The notes beneath the pieces were generated by a model. The model was not told the origin of the DNA, searched no databases, and saw only the letters and a list, made by a program, of their open reading frames with translations. This document shows positions 1 to 8,044 of a stretch of 64,000 bases of DNA, piece by piece. Source of the stretch: Geomonas propionica (GTDB taxonomy: Bacteria > Desulfobacterota > Desulfuromonadia > Geobacterales > Geobacteraceae). The translations under genes were made by a program, and so were the position numbers. Numbering within the stretch: position 1 is the stretch's first letter; each line of letters opens with the position of its first letter. The stretch covers positions 176,218 through 240,217 of the forward strand of contig NZ_JAEMHK010000008.1 in assembly GCF_016458235.1 (NCBI RefSeq), read 5' to 3'.

Positions 1-77
1 AGGGCGTGAAGAAAGTGCAAACGGGTCTGCTTAAGGGGTGAGTCGGGTGGGGGGGGACTATGGCAGACGCAGACAAC

Positions 78-980
78 TCAGCCGATAGTGAGTCTGTTCT
101 TGCCGGCGGCCTTACTCTGGTACATCAAGGCGTCCGCACGAGACAGCAAAGTCTGCACGGTGTCGTTTTCGACGGCCATGGTCGCCCCGATGGAGATGGT
201 AACGCGGAGCGGTTCGCCTTCCACGAGGGCGAAGGATTTCTCCACCAGCCGGCGCAATCGCTGCCCCATGTGCTTCAGGTTGGCGGCCGTCACGTTGCGG
301 ATGATACCGACGAACTCCTCCCCTCCCCAGCGCCCGTAGAGGTCGAAAGGGCGTGAGTTGGCGCTCAGGGTGCCGGCGACGAACTGCAGCACCCGGTCTC
401 CGGTCTCGTGGCCGTAGCGGTCGTTGATGGCCTTGAAATCGTCCAGGTCCATGAAGAGGATGCCGAAAGGGATATCGTAACGGTGCAGCTCCTCGAGGCG
501 GGACTCGAGCTCGCGGTCGAGGTAGCGTCGGTTGGCGAGCTGGGTGAGGCCGTCCAGCAAGGCCAACTTCTCCAGCTCCTGCAGCCGTTCTTCGTTGTCG
601 ACCTGGCCGCTGTTGTCGGAGAACACCTCGACGCCGCCTATCACCTTGCCGTCGTCGTCGGTTAGGGGGATGACGCGGACCGACACCGGTATGCGGTGCC
701 CGTTTTTGTGATGCAGAAAGACCTGGGCGTCGTGCGGGGCACCCGAGTCGATGGTGGAAGCGAGGGGACATTCGCTGCAGCAGAGGTTGAGGCCGACGTC
801 GTCGACGTGGCAAAGGATGTTGTCGGCACACGGCTTCCCGACCACCTCTTCAGCGCGGTAACCGGAAATCCGCTCCGCAGCACGGTTCCAGAACACGATC
901 TTGCGGTCCAGGTCGACGATATAGAGCCCGTCCCGCAGGTCATCCATGATTTTTCTGTAGGACTCTTTGCTGAGATACAT
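78..980 (-). CDS. PAS-GGDEF diguanylate cyclase
   Basis: Predicted to make cyclic di-GMP from two GTP. The 300-residue protein has an N-terminal PAS domain (about residues 8-125) and a GGDEF domain (about 135-300). The active-site motif is GGEEF at 219-223. The product-inhibition I-site RPFD sits exactly five residues before it (210-213), so feedback inhibition is likely. The PAS domain holds a cysteine group (C51, C57, C67, C68, C71), a pattern seen in some sensory PAS domains; a metal or redox role is only a guess. No membrane segment or signal peptide is visible, so it is probably cytosolic. ATG at 980 was chosen because an AAGGAG-like site precedes it; a longer TTG start at 1022 is possible. 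It lies downstream of ppx with a 139-base gap. Confidence 0.9.
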   Translation of the reverse strand: MYLSKESYRKIMDDLRDGLYIVDLDRKIVFWNRAAERISGYRAEEVVGKPCADNILCHVDDVGLNLCCSECPLASTIDSGAPHDAQVFLHHKNGHRIPVSVRVIPLTDDDGKVIGGVEVFSDNSGQVDNEERLQELEKLALLDGLTQLANRRYLDRELESRLEELHRYDIPFGILFMDLDDFKAINDRYGHETGDRVLQFVAGTLSANSRPFDLYGRWGGEEFVGIIRNVTAANLKHMGQRLRRLVEKSFALVEGEPLRVTISIGATMAVENDTVQTLLSRADALMYQSKAAGKNRLTIG

Positions 981-1119
981 CGACAACAGGCTCCTTCGGT
1001 AAATCGGGAGGCCGAACCGCAATCCGAAGGATGGACGGAGGCAACCGGTGCATTAAAAGGTTACGGGCTAACGGCTAATGAGTATAACGTTCCCGCCGAA
1101 GTTGTCAAAACAATAAAGC

Positions 1120-2034
1120 TCAGGGTGCGGCGTGCACCCCGAGGATCAGCCCTTCCAGCAGTCCCGAATCGCTCACCTTGAAGGTCGGAAAACCGAACTC
1201 GCGCATGGTGGTCAGCACCACAAGGATGCCGGCGATGATGAGATCCTCGCGCCCCGGCTCCAGGCCGGGCACCTGAAGGCGCTCATGCGGCGTAAGGGGG
1301 AGCAGTCGGTTGAACATCTCCTCCACCTTCGCCAGAGGCAGGGTGTGGTTGTTGACTTTTTTGTAGTCGTAGTCGGTCATGCCGAGGTCGATGGCGGCCA
1401 GGGTGGTCGCCGTCCCGGCCGTCCCCACCAGCGTCGCCCGGCTGAAGCGCTCGGCAAGCCCTGCCTGGGAAAGCTCCGCACCAAACGCGCGCAACTCGCG
1501 CCGGATCTTGTCCTCCATCTCGACCACGCCCACTTTCCCTTCGGTAAGCCGCACCACGCCGATCGGGAGGCTCCGGGAGAAGAGCGGCTGCCGCGCGGTG
1601 GCCAGGGTATACTCGGTGCTCCCCCCGCCCACGTCGAAGACAGCGAGGTCCTCGTCCTTGCGATCCAGGATGGACGCCACCCCTCTCAGGGTGAGCATGG
1701 CCTCCTCGTTGCCGTCGATGACCTCCAGGGCGATGCCGGTCTGCTCCAGCACGCGCTGGCAGAAAGCGGCTCCGTTTTTGGCATCCCGTACCGCGGAGGT
1801 GGCAACGGCCCGCACGCGCACCACCCCGTGGCTGGCCATGTCGGCGGCGAACTCCTTCAGGGCCGCCAGGGAGCGCTCCTGCGCCTCGTCGGAGAGTCCG
1901 GTTGCGCGGGTGAAGCCGCCGCCCAACCTGGTGATGATGCGCTTCAACTGCACCTGCTGGTAAGGGTCCTGGGTGGCGATAAGCAGCCGGGCGGTGTTGG
2001 TGCCGAGATCGATGGCGGCAACCTTGTCGGTCAT
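1120..2034 (-). CDS. ppx: Ppx/GppA-family exopolyphosphatase
   Basis: Hydrolyses terminal phosphate from polyphosphate and/or pppGpp; the family is a member of the ASKHA fold. The 304-residue protein starts with the phosphate-1 motif DLGTNTARLL (residues 7-16) and has the second ATPase-fold motif FDVGGGSTEY near residue 130. The length matches the short, roughly 300-residue, single-module members rather than the 500-residue E. coli Ppx with its extra C-terminal domain. The ATG at 2034 overlaps the stop codon of the upstream phosphate transporter gene as ATGA, which implies translational coupling. Polyphosphatase against pppGpp phosphatase activity cannot be told from sequence alone. Confidence 0.88.
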   Translation of the reverse strand: MTDKVAAIDLGTNTARLLIATQDPYQQVQLKRIITRLGGGFTRATGLSDEAQERSLAALKEFAADMASHGVVRVRAVATSAVRDAKNGAAFCQRVLEQTGIALEVIDGNEEAMLTLRGVASILDRKDEDLAVFDVGGGSTEYTLATARQPLFSRSLPIGVVRLTEGKVGVVEMEDKIRRELRAFGAELSQAGLAERFSRATLVGTAGTATTLAAIDLGMTDYDYKKVNNHTLPLAKVEEMFNRLLPLTPHERLQVPGLEPGREDLIIAGILVVLTTMREFGFPTFKVSDSGLLEGLILGVHAAP

Positions 2035-3701
2035 GGGTTGAGTCCTTTTCTTTGGGCGATTATGGAGAAGCAGAGCTGCGATATCTTCGAGAAGCTGATG
2101 ATGATGTCGCCGTAGAGGAGCCCCGCCACGATGCTGCACTTGCCGCTTTTGAGTCGGCGCAGGTGACTGGTCTGGAGTTCGCTCTCCATCGACGCGATCT
2201 CGAGCTTCAGCGCAGCCACATCCTGGACCTCGTCACCTTTCAGCACGGCCTCGCACATGGTGACCACCTCCCCCACCTTGGCGGCGACACTCCGCAGTTC
2301 CTCCATGGCGGAGGCGGAAAACCGGAGCCGTTCCTCCTTTTTGCGCATGAGGTAGTTGAGGATCGCCTCGGTCTGGTCCCCCACCTGCTCGATCTCGTTC
2401 ACCAGTTCCAGCATGGTCGGTATCTCGACGGCGCGCTCAAGCGAGAGCGTCTCGCGGGAAAGCGCCACCAGGAACTGGGACATGTCGCGGTGCAGCACGT
2501 CCAGCACCACCTCCTTGTCCCGCACGGCGGCGGCGACCTTGGGGTTGAACCCGTCGAACTGGGAGATCAGCTCGGCATACATGGCCGCGGCGATGCCGCC
2601 CATCCGCTCCAGTTCGTTCCACGCCTGCACAAGGGCGATGGTCGGGGTCTTGATGACGCGCACGTCGATGAAGCGGGGACGCGGCTCACTTTCGGCGCGC
2701 CTGGTGGGGAGCAGGGTCTCCGCGGAACGGGCGAAGAAACCGATGGTGGGCAGGAAAATGAACAGCGACGCGACCGTGAACAGGGTGTGGGCGTTGGCCA
2801 GGTGCCGGGCGATATGGGGGCGCAGGGCCTGCACCACCGCCTCCGGGGGTGCCCCGCGGTGCAGCAGGGATAGATCTCCAGGAGAAACCAGCGCCACAGC
2901 ATTCAGGAAGAGAGGGAAGAAGATCAGGGCCAAGGTGATGGCGACCAGGCTGATACCGAGGTAGATGACCACGGCGCGCTTGGCCGTCTGGCTGCCGCCG
3001 ATGGAAGCGATGAGCGGAATCAAGGCCGCACCGGCCACCTCGCCGATGACCATGGCGATGGCGGCGTCATAGGGGAGGACGCCGGCCGACGCGAGCGCGA
3101 TCACGATCCCGAGCGTGGCGCTCCCCGACTGCACCAGGAAGGTGAGCAGCGCGCCGAGCAGGACCGCGACCAGGCGCAGCGAGGGGAGCCCCTGGTGCAG
3201 CCCGGCGATGATGGCGCTTTCGCTCAAGGGGAGGCAGGCCCCTTCCAGGATCGACAGGCCGAAGAACACGAGGCCTATCCCCAGCAGCATCCCTCCGGCG
3301 TCCGAGAGCTTGCGGCTGCGGGAAAAGAAGTTGAGAAATACCCCGACGGTGATGGCGGGGAGCCCGAGGGCCGAGACGCGAAAGGCGATGAACTGTATGG
3401 CGAGGGTGGTGCCGATGCCGGTGCCAAGCAGCACCCCGAGGGCCTGGTACAGGGAGAGAAGCCCGGCGTTGACGAAGCCGACCACGAGGACCGAGGCGGC
3501 GGAACCCGACTGCAGGATCGAGGCGAGGCAACTGCCGACCAGGGGTGCGGTGAGACGATTGCCGGTGGTGCGCTCCAGCACGCGGCGCAGGCGTTCTCCG
3601 GTTACCTTTTGCAGCCCCTCCGACATGGTGCGCATGCCGAGTATGAAGAGCGCAAGGCCACCGAGAGCTTCGGCGATATAGGACCAAGAGGTGGGAAACA
3701 T
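2031..3701 (-). CDS. Na+/phosphate cotransporter (NptA/PNaS family) with PhoU-like tail
   Basis: Inner-membrane sodium-coupled phosphate transporter of the PNaS family. The first 330 residues hold about eight hydrophobic helices in two inverted halves. Each half carries the family's glutamine-serine signature: LQSGSAASV near residue 63 and VQSGSATLG near 191. The last 200 residues are soluble, helical and PhoU-like (about 350-540), with the usual acidic and hydrophobic helices. The length of 556 residues is normal for the bacterial NptA-PhoU fusion. Its stop overlaps the ppx start by four bases, so uptake of phosphate and breakdown of polyphosphate are probably expressed together. Export of phosphate is an alternative role proposed for some family members. 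Confidence 0.9.
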   Translation of the reverse strand: MFPTSWSYIAEALGGLALFILGMRTMSEGLQKVTGERLRRVLERTTGNRLTAPLVGSCLASILQSGSAASVLVVGFVNAGLLSLYQALGVLLGTGIGTTLAIQFIAFRVSALGLPAITVGVFLNFFSRSRKLSDAGGMLLGIGLVFFGLSILEGACLPLSESAIIAGLHQGLPSLRLVAVLLGALLTFLVQSGSATLGIVIALASAGVLPYDAAIAMVIGEVAGAALIPLIASIGGSQTAKRAVVIYLGISLVAITLALIFFPLFLNAVALVSPGDLSLLHRGAPPEAVVQALRPHIARHLANAHTLFTVASLFIFLPTIGFFARSAETLLPTRRAESEPRPRFIDVRVIKTPTIALVQAWNELERMGGIAAAMYAELISQFDGFNPKVAAAVRDKEVVLDVLHRDMSQFLVALSRETLSLERAVEIPTMLELVNEIEQVGDQTEAILNYLMRKKEERLRFSASAMEELRSVAAKVGEVVTMCEAVLKGDEVQDVAALKLEIASMESELQTSHLRRLKSGKCSIVAGLLYGDIIISFSKISQLCFSIIAQRKGLNP

Positions 3702-3750
3702 GGTAGGGCCAGTCCAGCAGTTAAGGCTAAAGACGCTTCGGGAATAATGG

Positions 3751-3781
3751 GCGCCCGCCGGCCATGGCGGCCGGCGGGCGC
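3751..3781. repeat. 13-bp perfect inverted repeat
   Basis: The arms 3751-3763 and 3769-3781 are perfectly complementary and very G/C-rich, with a five-base loop. It lies between the ihfB stop and the Na/phosphate transporter start, both on the minus strand. No T-tract follows on either strand, so it is not a classical intrinsic terminator. It may slow exonucleases or act as a REP-like element. Confidence 0.7.
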
Positions 3782-3833
3782 AGTAGTGGTGTCGAGAGTG
3801 CGTCGCTTAGGTGACGGTCAGGGTGACAAGGGG

Positions 3834-4109
3834 TCAGCCGGAAACCTTTTCCTTAAGCTCCTTGCCGACCTTGAAGAAGGGCAACTTCTTCGCCTTGACC
3901 GAGATCGATTCGCCGGTCTTGGGATTTCTGCCGGTATAGGCCTCGTATTCCTTGACGACGAAACTGCCGAACCCCCGGATCTCGATCCGGTCACCGGAGA
4001 GGAGAGCTTCGGTCATCGAGGCGAAGACGGCGTTGACGACTTCCTCCGCCTTCTTGAAGGAGAGGGTCTTTTTAGCTGCGAGAGATTCAATGAGTTCGGA
4101 TTTGTTCAT
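3834..4109 (-). CDS. ihfB: IHF beta / HU family DNA-bending protein
   Basis: Small nucleoid protein that bends DNA as a dimer. The 91 residues cover the whole family fold. They open with the MNKSELIE start typical of IHF-beta, carry the beta-arm region EIRGFGSF, and have the conserved arm tip GRNPKTGE with the DNA-intercalating proline. The start at 4109 is set by a strong GGAGGTGG site just upstream; reading from 4145 would add 12 unsupported residues. It is the last gene of a minus-strand run 27 bases after the TPR gene. IHF-beta fits better than HU because of the MNKSEL start and the IEIRGFGSF segment, but the HU/IHF split is uncertain without a phylogeny. IHF would be useful for sigma-54 promoters in this genome. 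Confidence 0.9.
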   Translation of the reverse strand: MNKSELIESLAAKKTLSFKKAEEVVNAVFASMTEALLSGDRIEIRGFGSFVVKEYEAYTGRNPKTGESISVKAKKLPFFKVGKELKEKVSG

Positions 4110-4135
4110 TGCCCACCTCCGGAAACCAGCTTCTT

Positions 4136-5191
4136 TTAACAACATCCCTTTAGATATTTCTTGGTTAGGTACTTCACGTCGTCGCTGCGCCCCTGGCGGT
4201 TCAGGATCGGGATGAGACGCTCGGCCGCTGCCTTGGCCATGCTCGGGTGTTCCAGCGACTTGGTCCAGAGCTCCATGGCCCGCTCAGTGTCCCCGATGGT
4301 CTCGTGCAGCTCGCCCATCATGAACTGCGCCTGGTCCGGGAGGATATTCAGCTCCAGCATCTTCTGTACGGTAGCTATCGCCTCAGGGTAGCGCCGGCCG
4401 CCGGCAAACAAATGAACGAGCGCCAAATAGACGGCTGCGTTTTGCGGGTTGAGCGCCAGAGCCCGGTTCAGGAGAGATTCGCTCTCATGAATTTGCCCCG
4501 CACGGAACATTATAAGTGCCACTTCGTATAATACAATGTCATTTTCACAAGATAACAACATTTCCTGCAAAATTGTGAACGCGTCGCGGTCATTGCCCTC
4601 ATGAATCATGAGGTAGGCCTTGGCGAATTTGGGACCGAGGGCGGCGTAGCGGCCGGGAAGATCGCCGGGGAGCGGCTGGACCATAAGGAAGAACTGGTCT
4701 TCTTCGGAAAGACTCATCTCCATCGGGGCGGGTTCCTCGTGGTGGTGGTCGCCATGCCCCTTGCAGGTGGTGCAGGAACCGCCGCTGTGCGGCTTGTAGT
4801 TGCCCGCGCCAGCCGGTGCGGCGGCCGGCTTGGCTGCCGCGGCGGCGGCCTCGGGCTGCTCGAGCTTGGCAGCTTCAGCGCGGGCACGCGTCTTAATGGC
4901 GGGGTCGGCGGCCAACTCGGCGGCGAGACAGAAGTGGTCGTAGGCTTTCTGTGCTTCGCCGGCACGGAGAGCGTGCTCGCCCTCCTGAAGGTTCAACTCG
5001 CCCAGGTGATTCCCCGCCTGATCCAGCCCCTGGCGGATGGCGGCAGCGTCCTGGGGGGCGTCCGCAGGACAAAGTTTCAGCGCTTCCTGGAGATCGACGC
5101 GTGCGTCGGCGTAACGCTCAGCGGCGAGGTGCTTGGCACCCAGGTTCTGGTAATGACGAAAATCCTTCTTGCCGAACAGTCCGAAAAACAT
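4136..5191 (-). CDS. TPR-repeat protein with CxxC/His-rich linker
   Basis: Function unknown; probably a scaffold for protein contacts. The 351-residue cytosolic protein opens with a hydrophobic-aromatic start (MFFGLFGKKDF) and has helical TPR-like repeats at about 10-110 and 190-345. Between them lies an Ala/Pro linker and a short segment reading CTTCKGHGDHHHEE, with a CxxC pair and four histidines, which looks suited to metal binding. It ends in CC. GGAGG precedes the ATG at 5191. It lies 29 bases downstream of the rRNA methyltransferase and 27 bases upstream of ihfB, so the three are probably cotranscribed. I do not recognise a named family for the whole architecture. Confidence 0.8.
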   Translation of the reverse strand: MFFGLFGKKDFRHYQNLGAKHLAAERYADARVDLQEALKLCPADAPQDAAAIRQGLDQAGNHLGELNLQEGEHALRAGEAQKAYDHFCLAAELAADPAIKTRARAEAAKLEQPEAAAAAAKPAAAPAGAGNYKPHSGGSCTTCKGHGDHHHEEPAPMEMSLSEEDQFFLMVQPLPGDLPGRYAALGPKFAKAYLMIHEGNDRDAFTILQEMLLSCENDIVLYEVALIMFRAGQIHESESLLNRALALNPQNAAVYLALVHLFAGGRRYPEAIATVQKMLELNILPDQAQFMMGELHETIGDTERAMELWTKSLEHPSMAKAAAERLIPILNRQGRSDDVKYLTKKYLKGCC

Positions 5192-5220
5192 GCAGCCTCC
5201 GATAGGTGGATTGAATTAGG

Positions 5221-6534
5221 TCAGGCGAGTACCAGTTCGGTGACGCTCTCGAGGTGGTAGGTCTGCGGGAACATGTCCACCGGCTTGGAGCGGGTCACCT
5301 GGTACCCATTAGCGCAAAGTGCAGCGAGATCGCGGGCCAGTGTGGCCGGATCGCAGGAAACGTAAATGATTTTGGGTGCTGCCAGACCCGCCAGCTCGGC
5401 GGCAGCCTCGGCGCCCCCGCGAGGAGGATCGAGCACCACCAGATCGAATTTTTCCTTCCGTTTGACCAACCGCCTGACCGCTTGGGCCGCATCGCTGACC
5501 TGGAAGGAGGCGTTTGCTATCCCGTTCGCTGCAGCGTTGGCCACGGCATCGGCGATGGACGGGGCGTATCCCTCGACTCCATGCACCTCCGCGGCGTTCA
5601 GCGCCAACGGCAAGGAGATGTTGCCGTTGCCGCAATACAGGTCGAGTACCCGCTCCGTGCCGGTGAGTCCCGCCCATGTGCAGGCGGTGCGGATCAACTC
5701 CAGGTTCTGCCGGTAGTTGACCTGGGAAAAGCCGCCGCGCCCGAAACGAAACTTCAGCTCGCGCACGCCCGGGATCAGCTCGGCCGGGACCCGGTAGCTC
5801 AGGGACTCGATGCCGAAGGCTTTCTCCAGTTCCCCTTTGCGCCCGGCGGCTACGAAGACGCCGGCAACAGAGGGAAGCCGGGCCCGGTCGCGAGCCAGGC
5901 GTTCAACTAGAGCATCCCCTCCTCCCCTGCTGTGCACGATGGCGATCCCTTCCCCGTCGTCGCCGATGGCGAGGTCGATCTGGTGGATCGCTTGCAACAG
6001 CGGCAATCCGGGAAGGAGCGCCCGGAATTCGGACGCCATCCGGTTCAACTGCGGTTGAGCCAGCGGACAACCGGCGCCGAAATCGACCACGTCATGGGAA
6101 CCGGTGCGGAAAAAACCGAGCAGCGGCGCACCGGCGCGCGACGAAACCTTCACCTGCACGCGAGAGCGGTAGCCGTAGGCATCAGGCGACGCCGCCACCG
6201 GCAGGACCTTTTCCCGGGCGATCTTGCCGATGCGCGCCATGGTGTCCGCAAAGATGGAACCCTTGTGCTGCAACTGCTCCGGGTACGGCAGGAACTGCCA
6301 GTCACAGCCGCCGCACTGGCCAAAGACCGGGCAATCGGGAGCGACGCGCAGCGCGGAGGGCTCCACCAGTTCGACAACTTCCCCTTCCAGGAAAGAGCGT
6401 TTTTCCTTCGCCACGCGAATCCTGACCCGGTCGCCCGGAGCGGTGAAGGGGACGAAACATGCCTTGCCGTCCACCCTGCCGAAGCCGGCGCCGCCGTAGC
6501 AAAGACTCTCTATGTCTACCAGCAACTCAGCCAT
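5221..6534 (-). CDS. rlmD: 23S rRNA (uracil-5-)-methyltransferase, RlmD/RumA type
   Basis: Transfers methyl from SAM to C5 of a uridine in 23S rRNA (or tRNA). The 437-residue protein has an N-terminal TRAM-like RNA-binding domain (1-60) and an iron-sulfur cysteine set: CPVFGQCGGC near 70 plus a fourth cysteine in GAGCPLAQ near 155. A Rossmann SAM site follows (LDLYCGNGNISL), and the catalytic segment VSCDPATLARD carries the nucleophilic cysteine. Four cysteines and the length point to RlmD/RlmC rather than TrmA. The start at 6534 overlaps the preceding gene's stop by eight bases. The exact uridine target (747 or 1939 in E. coli numbering) cannot be assigned from sequence. Confidence 0.88.
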   Translation of the reverse strand: MAELLVDIESLCYGGAGFGRVDGKACFVPFTAPGDRVRIRVAKEKRSFLEGEVVELVEPSALRVAPDCPVFGQCGGCDWQFLPYPEQLQHKGSIFADTMARIGKIAREKVLPVAASPDAYGYRSRVQVKVSSRAGAPLLGFFRTGSHDVVDFGAGCPLAQPQLNRMASEFRALLPGLPLLQAIHQIDLAIGDDGEGIAIVHSRGGGDALVERLARDRARLPSVAGVFVAAGRKGELEKAFGIESLSYRVPAELIPGVRELKFRFGRGGFSQVNYRQNLELIRTACTWAGLTGTERVLDLYCGNGNISLPLALNAAEVHGVEGYAPSIADAVANAAANGIANASFQVSDAAQAVRRLVKRKEKFDLVVLDPPRGGAEAAAELAGLAAPKIIYVSCDPATLARDLAALCANGYQVTRSKPVDMFPQTYHLESVTELVLA

Positions 6535-6919
6535 TGAAACCGCGCGGAACGAAAGCGGTCTTGCGCCCACCGACGCGGGTCAGCTCAGACTGGACCAGCT
6601 TTTGGGGGAACGCAGGCGTATTGAAATAACCCAGCGAGTGGGCCGCGAAGTCGGCGACGACCCGCTCCACGGTCTGCTCGATGGACAGCGTAGCCACCCC
6701 CTGGTGCTCGATCTCTTTCTTATAGACCACGCTGGCCCCGAGCAGCTTGCGGGCGGCCTGGTGGGATTCCTCGTCGGGGAAAAGATCGGGCGTGAGCGGG
6801 ACTTCGCAGCATATATGTATGCGGACCTGGTGGTAGTCGCCGAAGTAGCGGCGCGTGGCGTCGAAGAAGCGAACGGTGAGCCCGTTGGACAGCGGGATCT
6901 CCCTGATCAGTTTTTGCAT
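6527..6919 (-). CDS. Hypothetical protein, 130 residues
   Basis: I do not recognise a family. The protein is soluble, with no signal or membrane segment, and of mixed alpha/beta composition. It holds a CC pair (HICCEVP, near residue 37), several aromatics near the N-terminus and a basic C-terminal tail. Its last eight bases overlap the start of the rRNA methyltransferase gene, so the two are translationally linked and it is the first gene of the minus-strand operon leading to ihfB. Codon use looks like that of its neighbours, which supports it being real. A role in RNA or ribosome metabolism is suggested only by position. Confidence 0.75.
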   Translation of the reverse strand: MQKLIREIPLSNGLTVRFFDATRRYFGDYHQVRIHICCEVPLTPDLFPDEESHQAARKLLGASVVYKKEIEHQGVATLSIEQTVERVVADFAAHSLGYFNTPAFPQKLVQSELTRVGGRKTAFVPRGFNG

Positions 6920-7029
6920 GTAACCTCAGTACTCCTTGGGAAAATCTGGCCATTTTTTTAGCATGTTATGGGAGTTCTGTAAATAGCGATGATTTCGAAG
7001 GGAAAATGGCGACTGGGGCGAAATGCAGC

Positions 7030-7058
7030 TTGCTTTTTGACGTAAAAATTTGTAGACT
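7030..7058 (+). promoter_or_regulatory. Possible sigma-70 promoter for infA
   Basis: TTGCTT (7030-7035), 17 bases, then TAGACT (7053-7058), in an A/T-rich stretch about 40 bases before the infA start. Each hexamer matches the consensus at four or five of six positions. An alternative pair starting from TTGACG at 7037 has a weaker -10. The region lies between divergent genes, so a promoter is expected here. Confidence 0.35.
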
Positions 7059-7099
7059 CACAGATTGTTAAAAGATGCCACAAACTCCCAGGAGCAAAA

Positions 7100-7318
7100 A
7101 TGAGCAAGGAAGAAGCAATAGAAGTAGAAGGGACGGTCATCGAGCCGCTTCCCAACGCGATGTTCAAGGTGAAGTTGGAAAACGACCACATGGTGCTGGC
7201 GCACATTTCCGGCAAGATGAGGAAGTTCTTCATCAAGATCCTGCCTGGCGACAAGGTCACCGTAGAGCTCTCTCCTTACGACCTGAGCCGCGGCCGCATC
7301 ACCTATCGCGCCAAATAA
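7100..7318 (+). CDS. infA: Translation initiation factor IF-1
   Basis: IF-1 binds the ribosomal A site during initiation. The 72-residue protein is the standard length for a single S1/OB-fold domain. It reads as a clear family member: [13 protein letters not shown] at the start, [14 protein letters not shown] in the middle, and the C-terminal [18 protein letters not shown] with the family's YDL.RGRI motif. AGGAG lies just before the ATG. It stands alone, upstream of the efp-epmA pair, so the region groups three translation-related genes. Some relatives carry two infA copies; whether this one is the only one cannot be seen here. Confidence 0.97.
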   Translation: MSKEEAIEVEGTVIEPLPNAMFKVKLENDHMVLAHISGKMRKFFIKILPGDKVTVELSPYDLSRGRITYRAK

Positions 7319-7477
7319 ACCCCTTCCCCGTACGTCACCGGCGTCTGTCCCTGCCACTCTCAGCATCGCTGCAAGGCACCTACGGATAATATAGGACCCA
7401 ATACCGGTTTAGCTGCGTGCTCCGCGCGCAGCACACTGAACCTTTATTCAATCTCACAGCAAGAAGAGGAAGAATCA

Positions 7478-8041
7478 ATGTACACTGCAGCCGATCTGAG
7501 AAAGGGCTTGAAGATCACCATCGACAACGAGCCTTACATCATCACCCACTTTGACTTCGCCAAGCCGGGCAAAGGGCAGGCCCTTTACCGCACCAAGATG
7601 AAGAACATGATCACCGGTTCCACCCTGGACCGCACCTACCGCTCGGGCGAGACCTTTGAGCCTGCCAGCCTGGAAGACCGCGTGATGCAGTACCTCTACA
7701 AAGAAGACGATCACTACTGCTTCATGGACAACACCACCTTCGAGCAGATCCACATCAGCGAAGACGCCATGGGCGACGCCAAGAACTACCTGATCGACAA
7801 CCTCCAGGTGGACGTGCTCCTGTTCAGGGAGAAGGCGATCGGCGTGGACGTGCCCAACTTCGTCAACCTGCGCGTCGTGCAGACCGATCCCTGGGTCAAG
7901 GGCGACACCTCCGGCAGCGACTCCAAGCCCGCCACCGTCGAGACCGGCTACGTACTGCGCGTGCCGCCGTTCATCGAAGAAGGCGAACTGATCACCATCG
8001 ACACCCGCACCGGCGAGTACTCCACCAGGGTCAAGGGGTAA
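7478..8041 (+). CDS. efp: Elongation factor P
   Basis: EF-P rescues ribosomes stalled at polyproline stretches. The 187-residue protein has the three beta-barrel domains of the family and normal length. The conserved loop KPGKGQA places the modifiable lysine at K32, equivalent to K34 of E. coli EF-P. The next gene, three bases downstream, encodes the EpmA ligase that would attach beta-lysine to this residue, so the modification type can be inferred as (R)-beta-lysyl rather than rhamnosyl or 5-aminopentanol. An AGAGGAAG site precedes the ATG. Confidence 0.97.
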   Translation: MYTAADLRKGLKITIDNEPYIITHFDFAKPGKGQALYRTKMKNMITGSTLDRTYRSGETFEPASLEDRVMQYLYKEDDHYCFMDNTTFEQIHISEDAMGDAKNYLIDNLQVDVLLFREKAIGVDVPNFVNLRVVQTDPWVKGDTSGSDSKPATVETGYVLRVPPFIEEGELITIDTRTGEYSTRVKG

Positions 8042-8044
8042 GCC

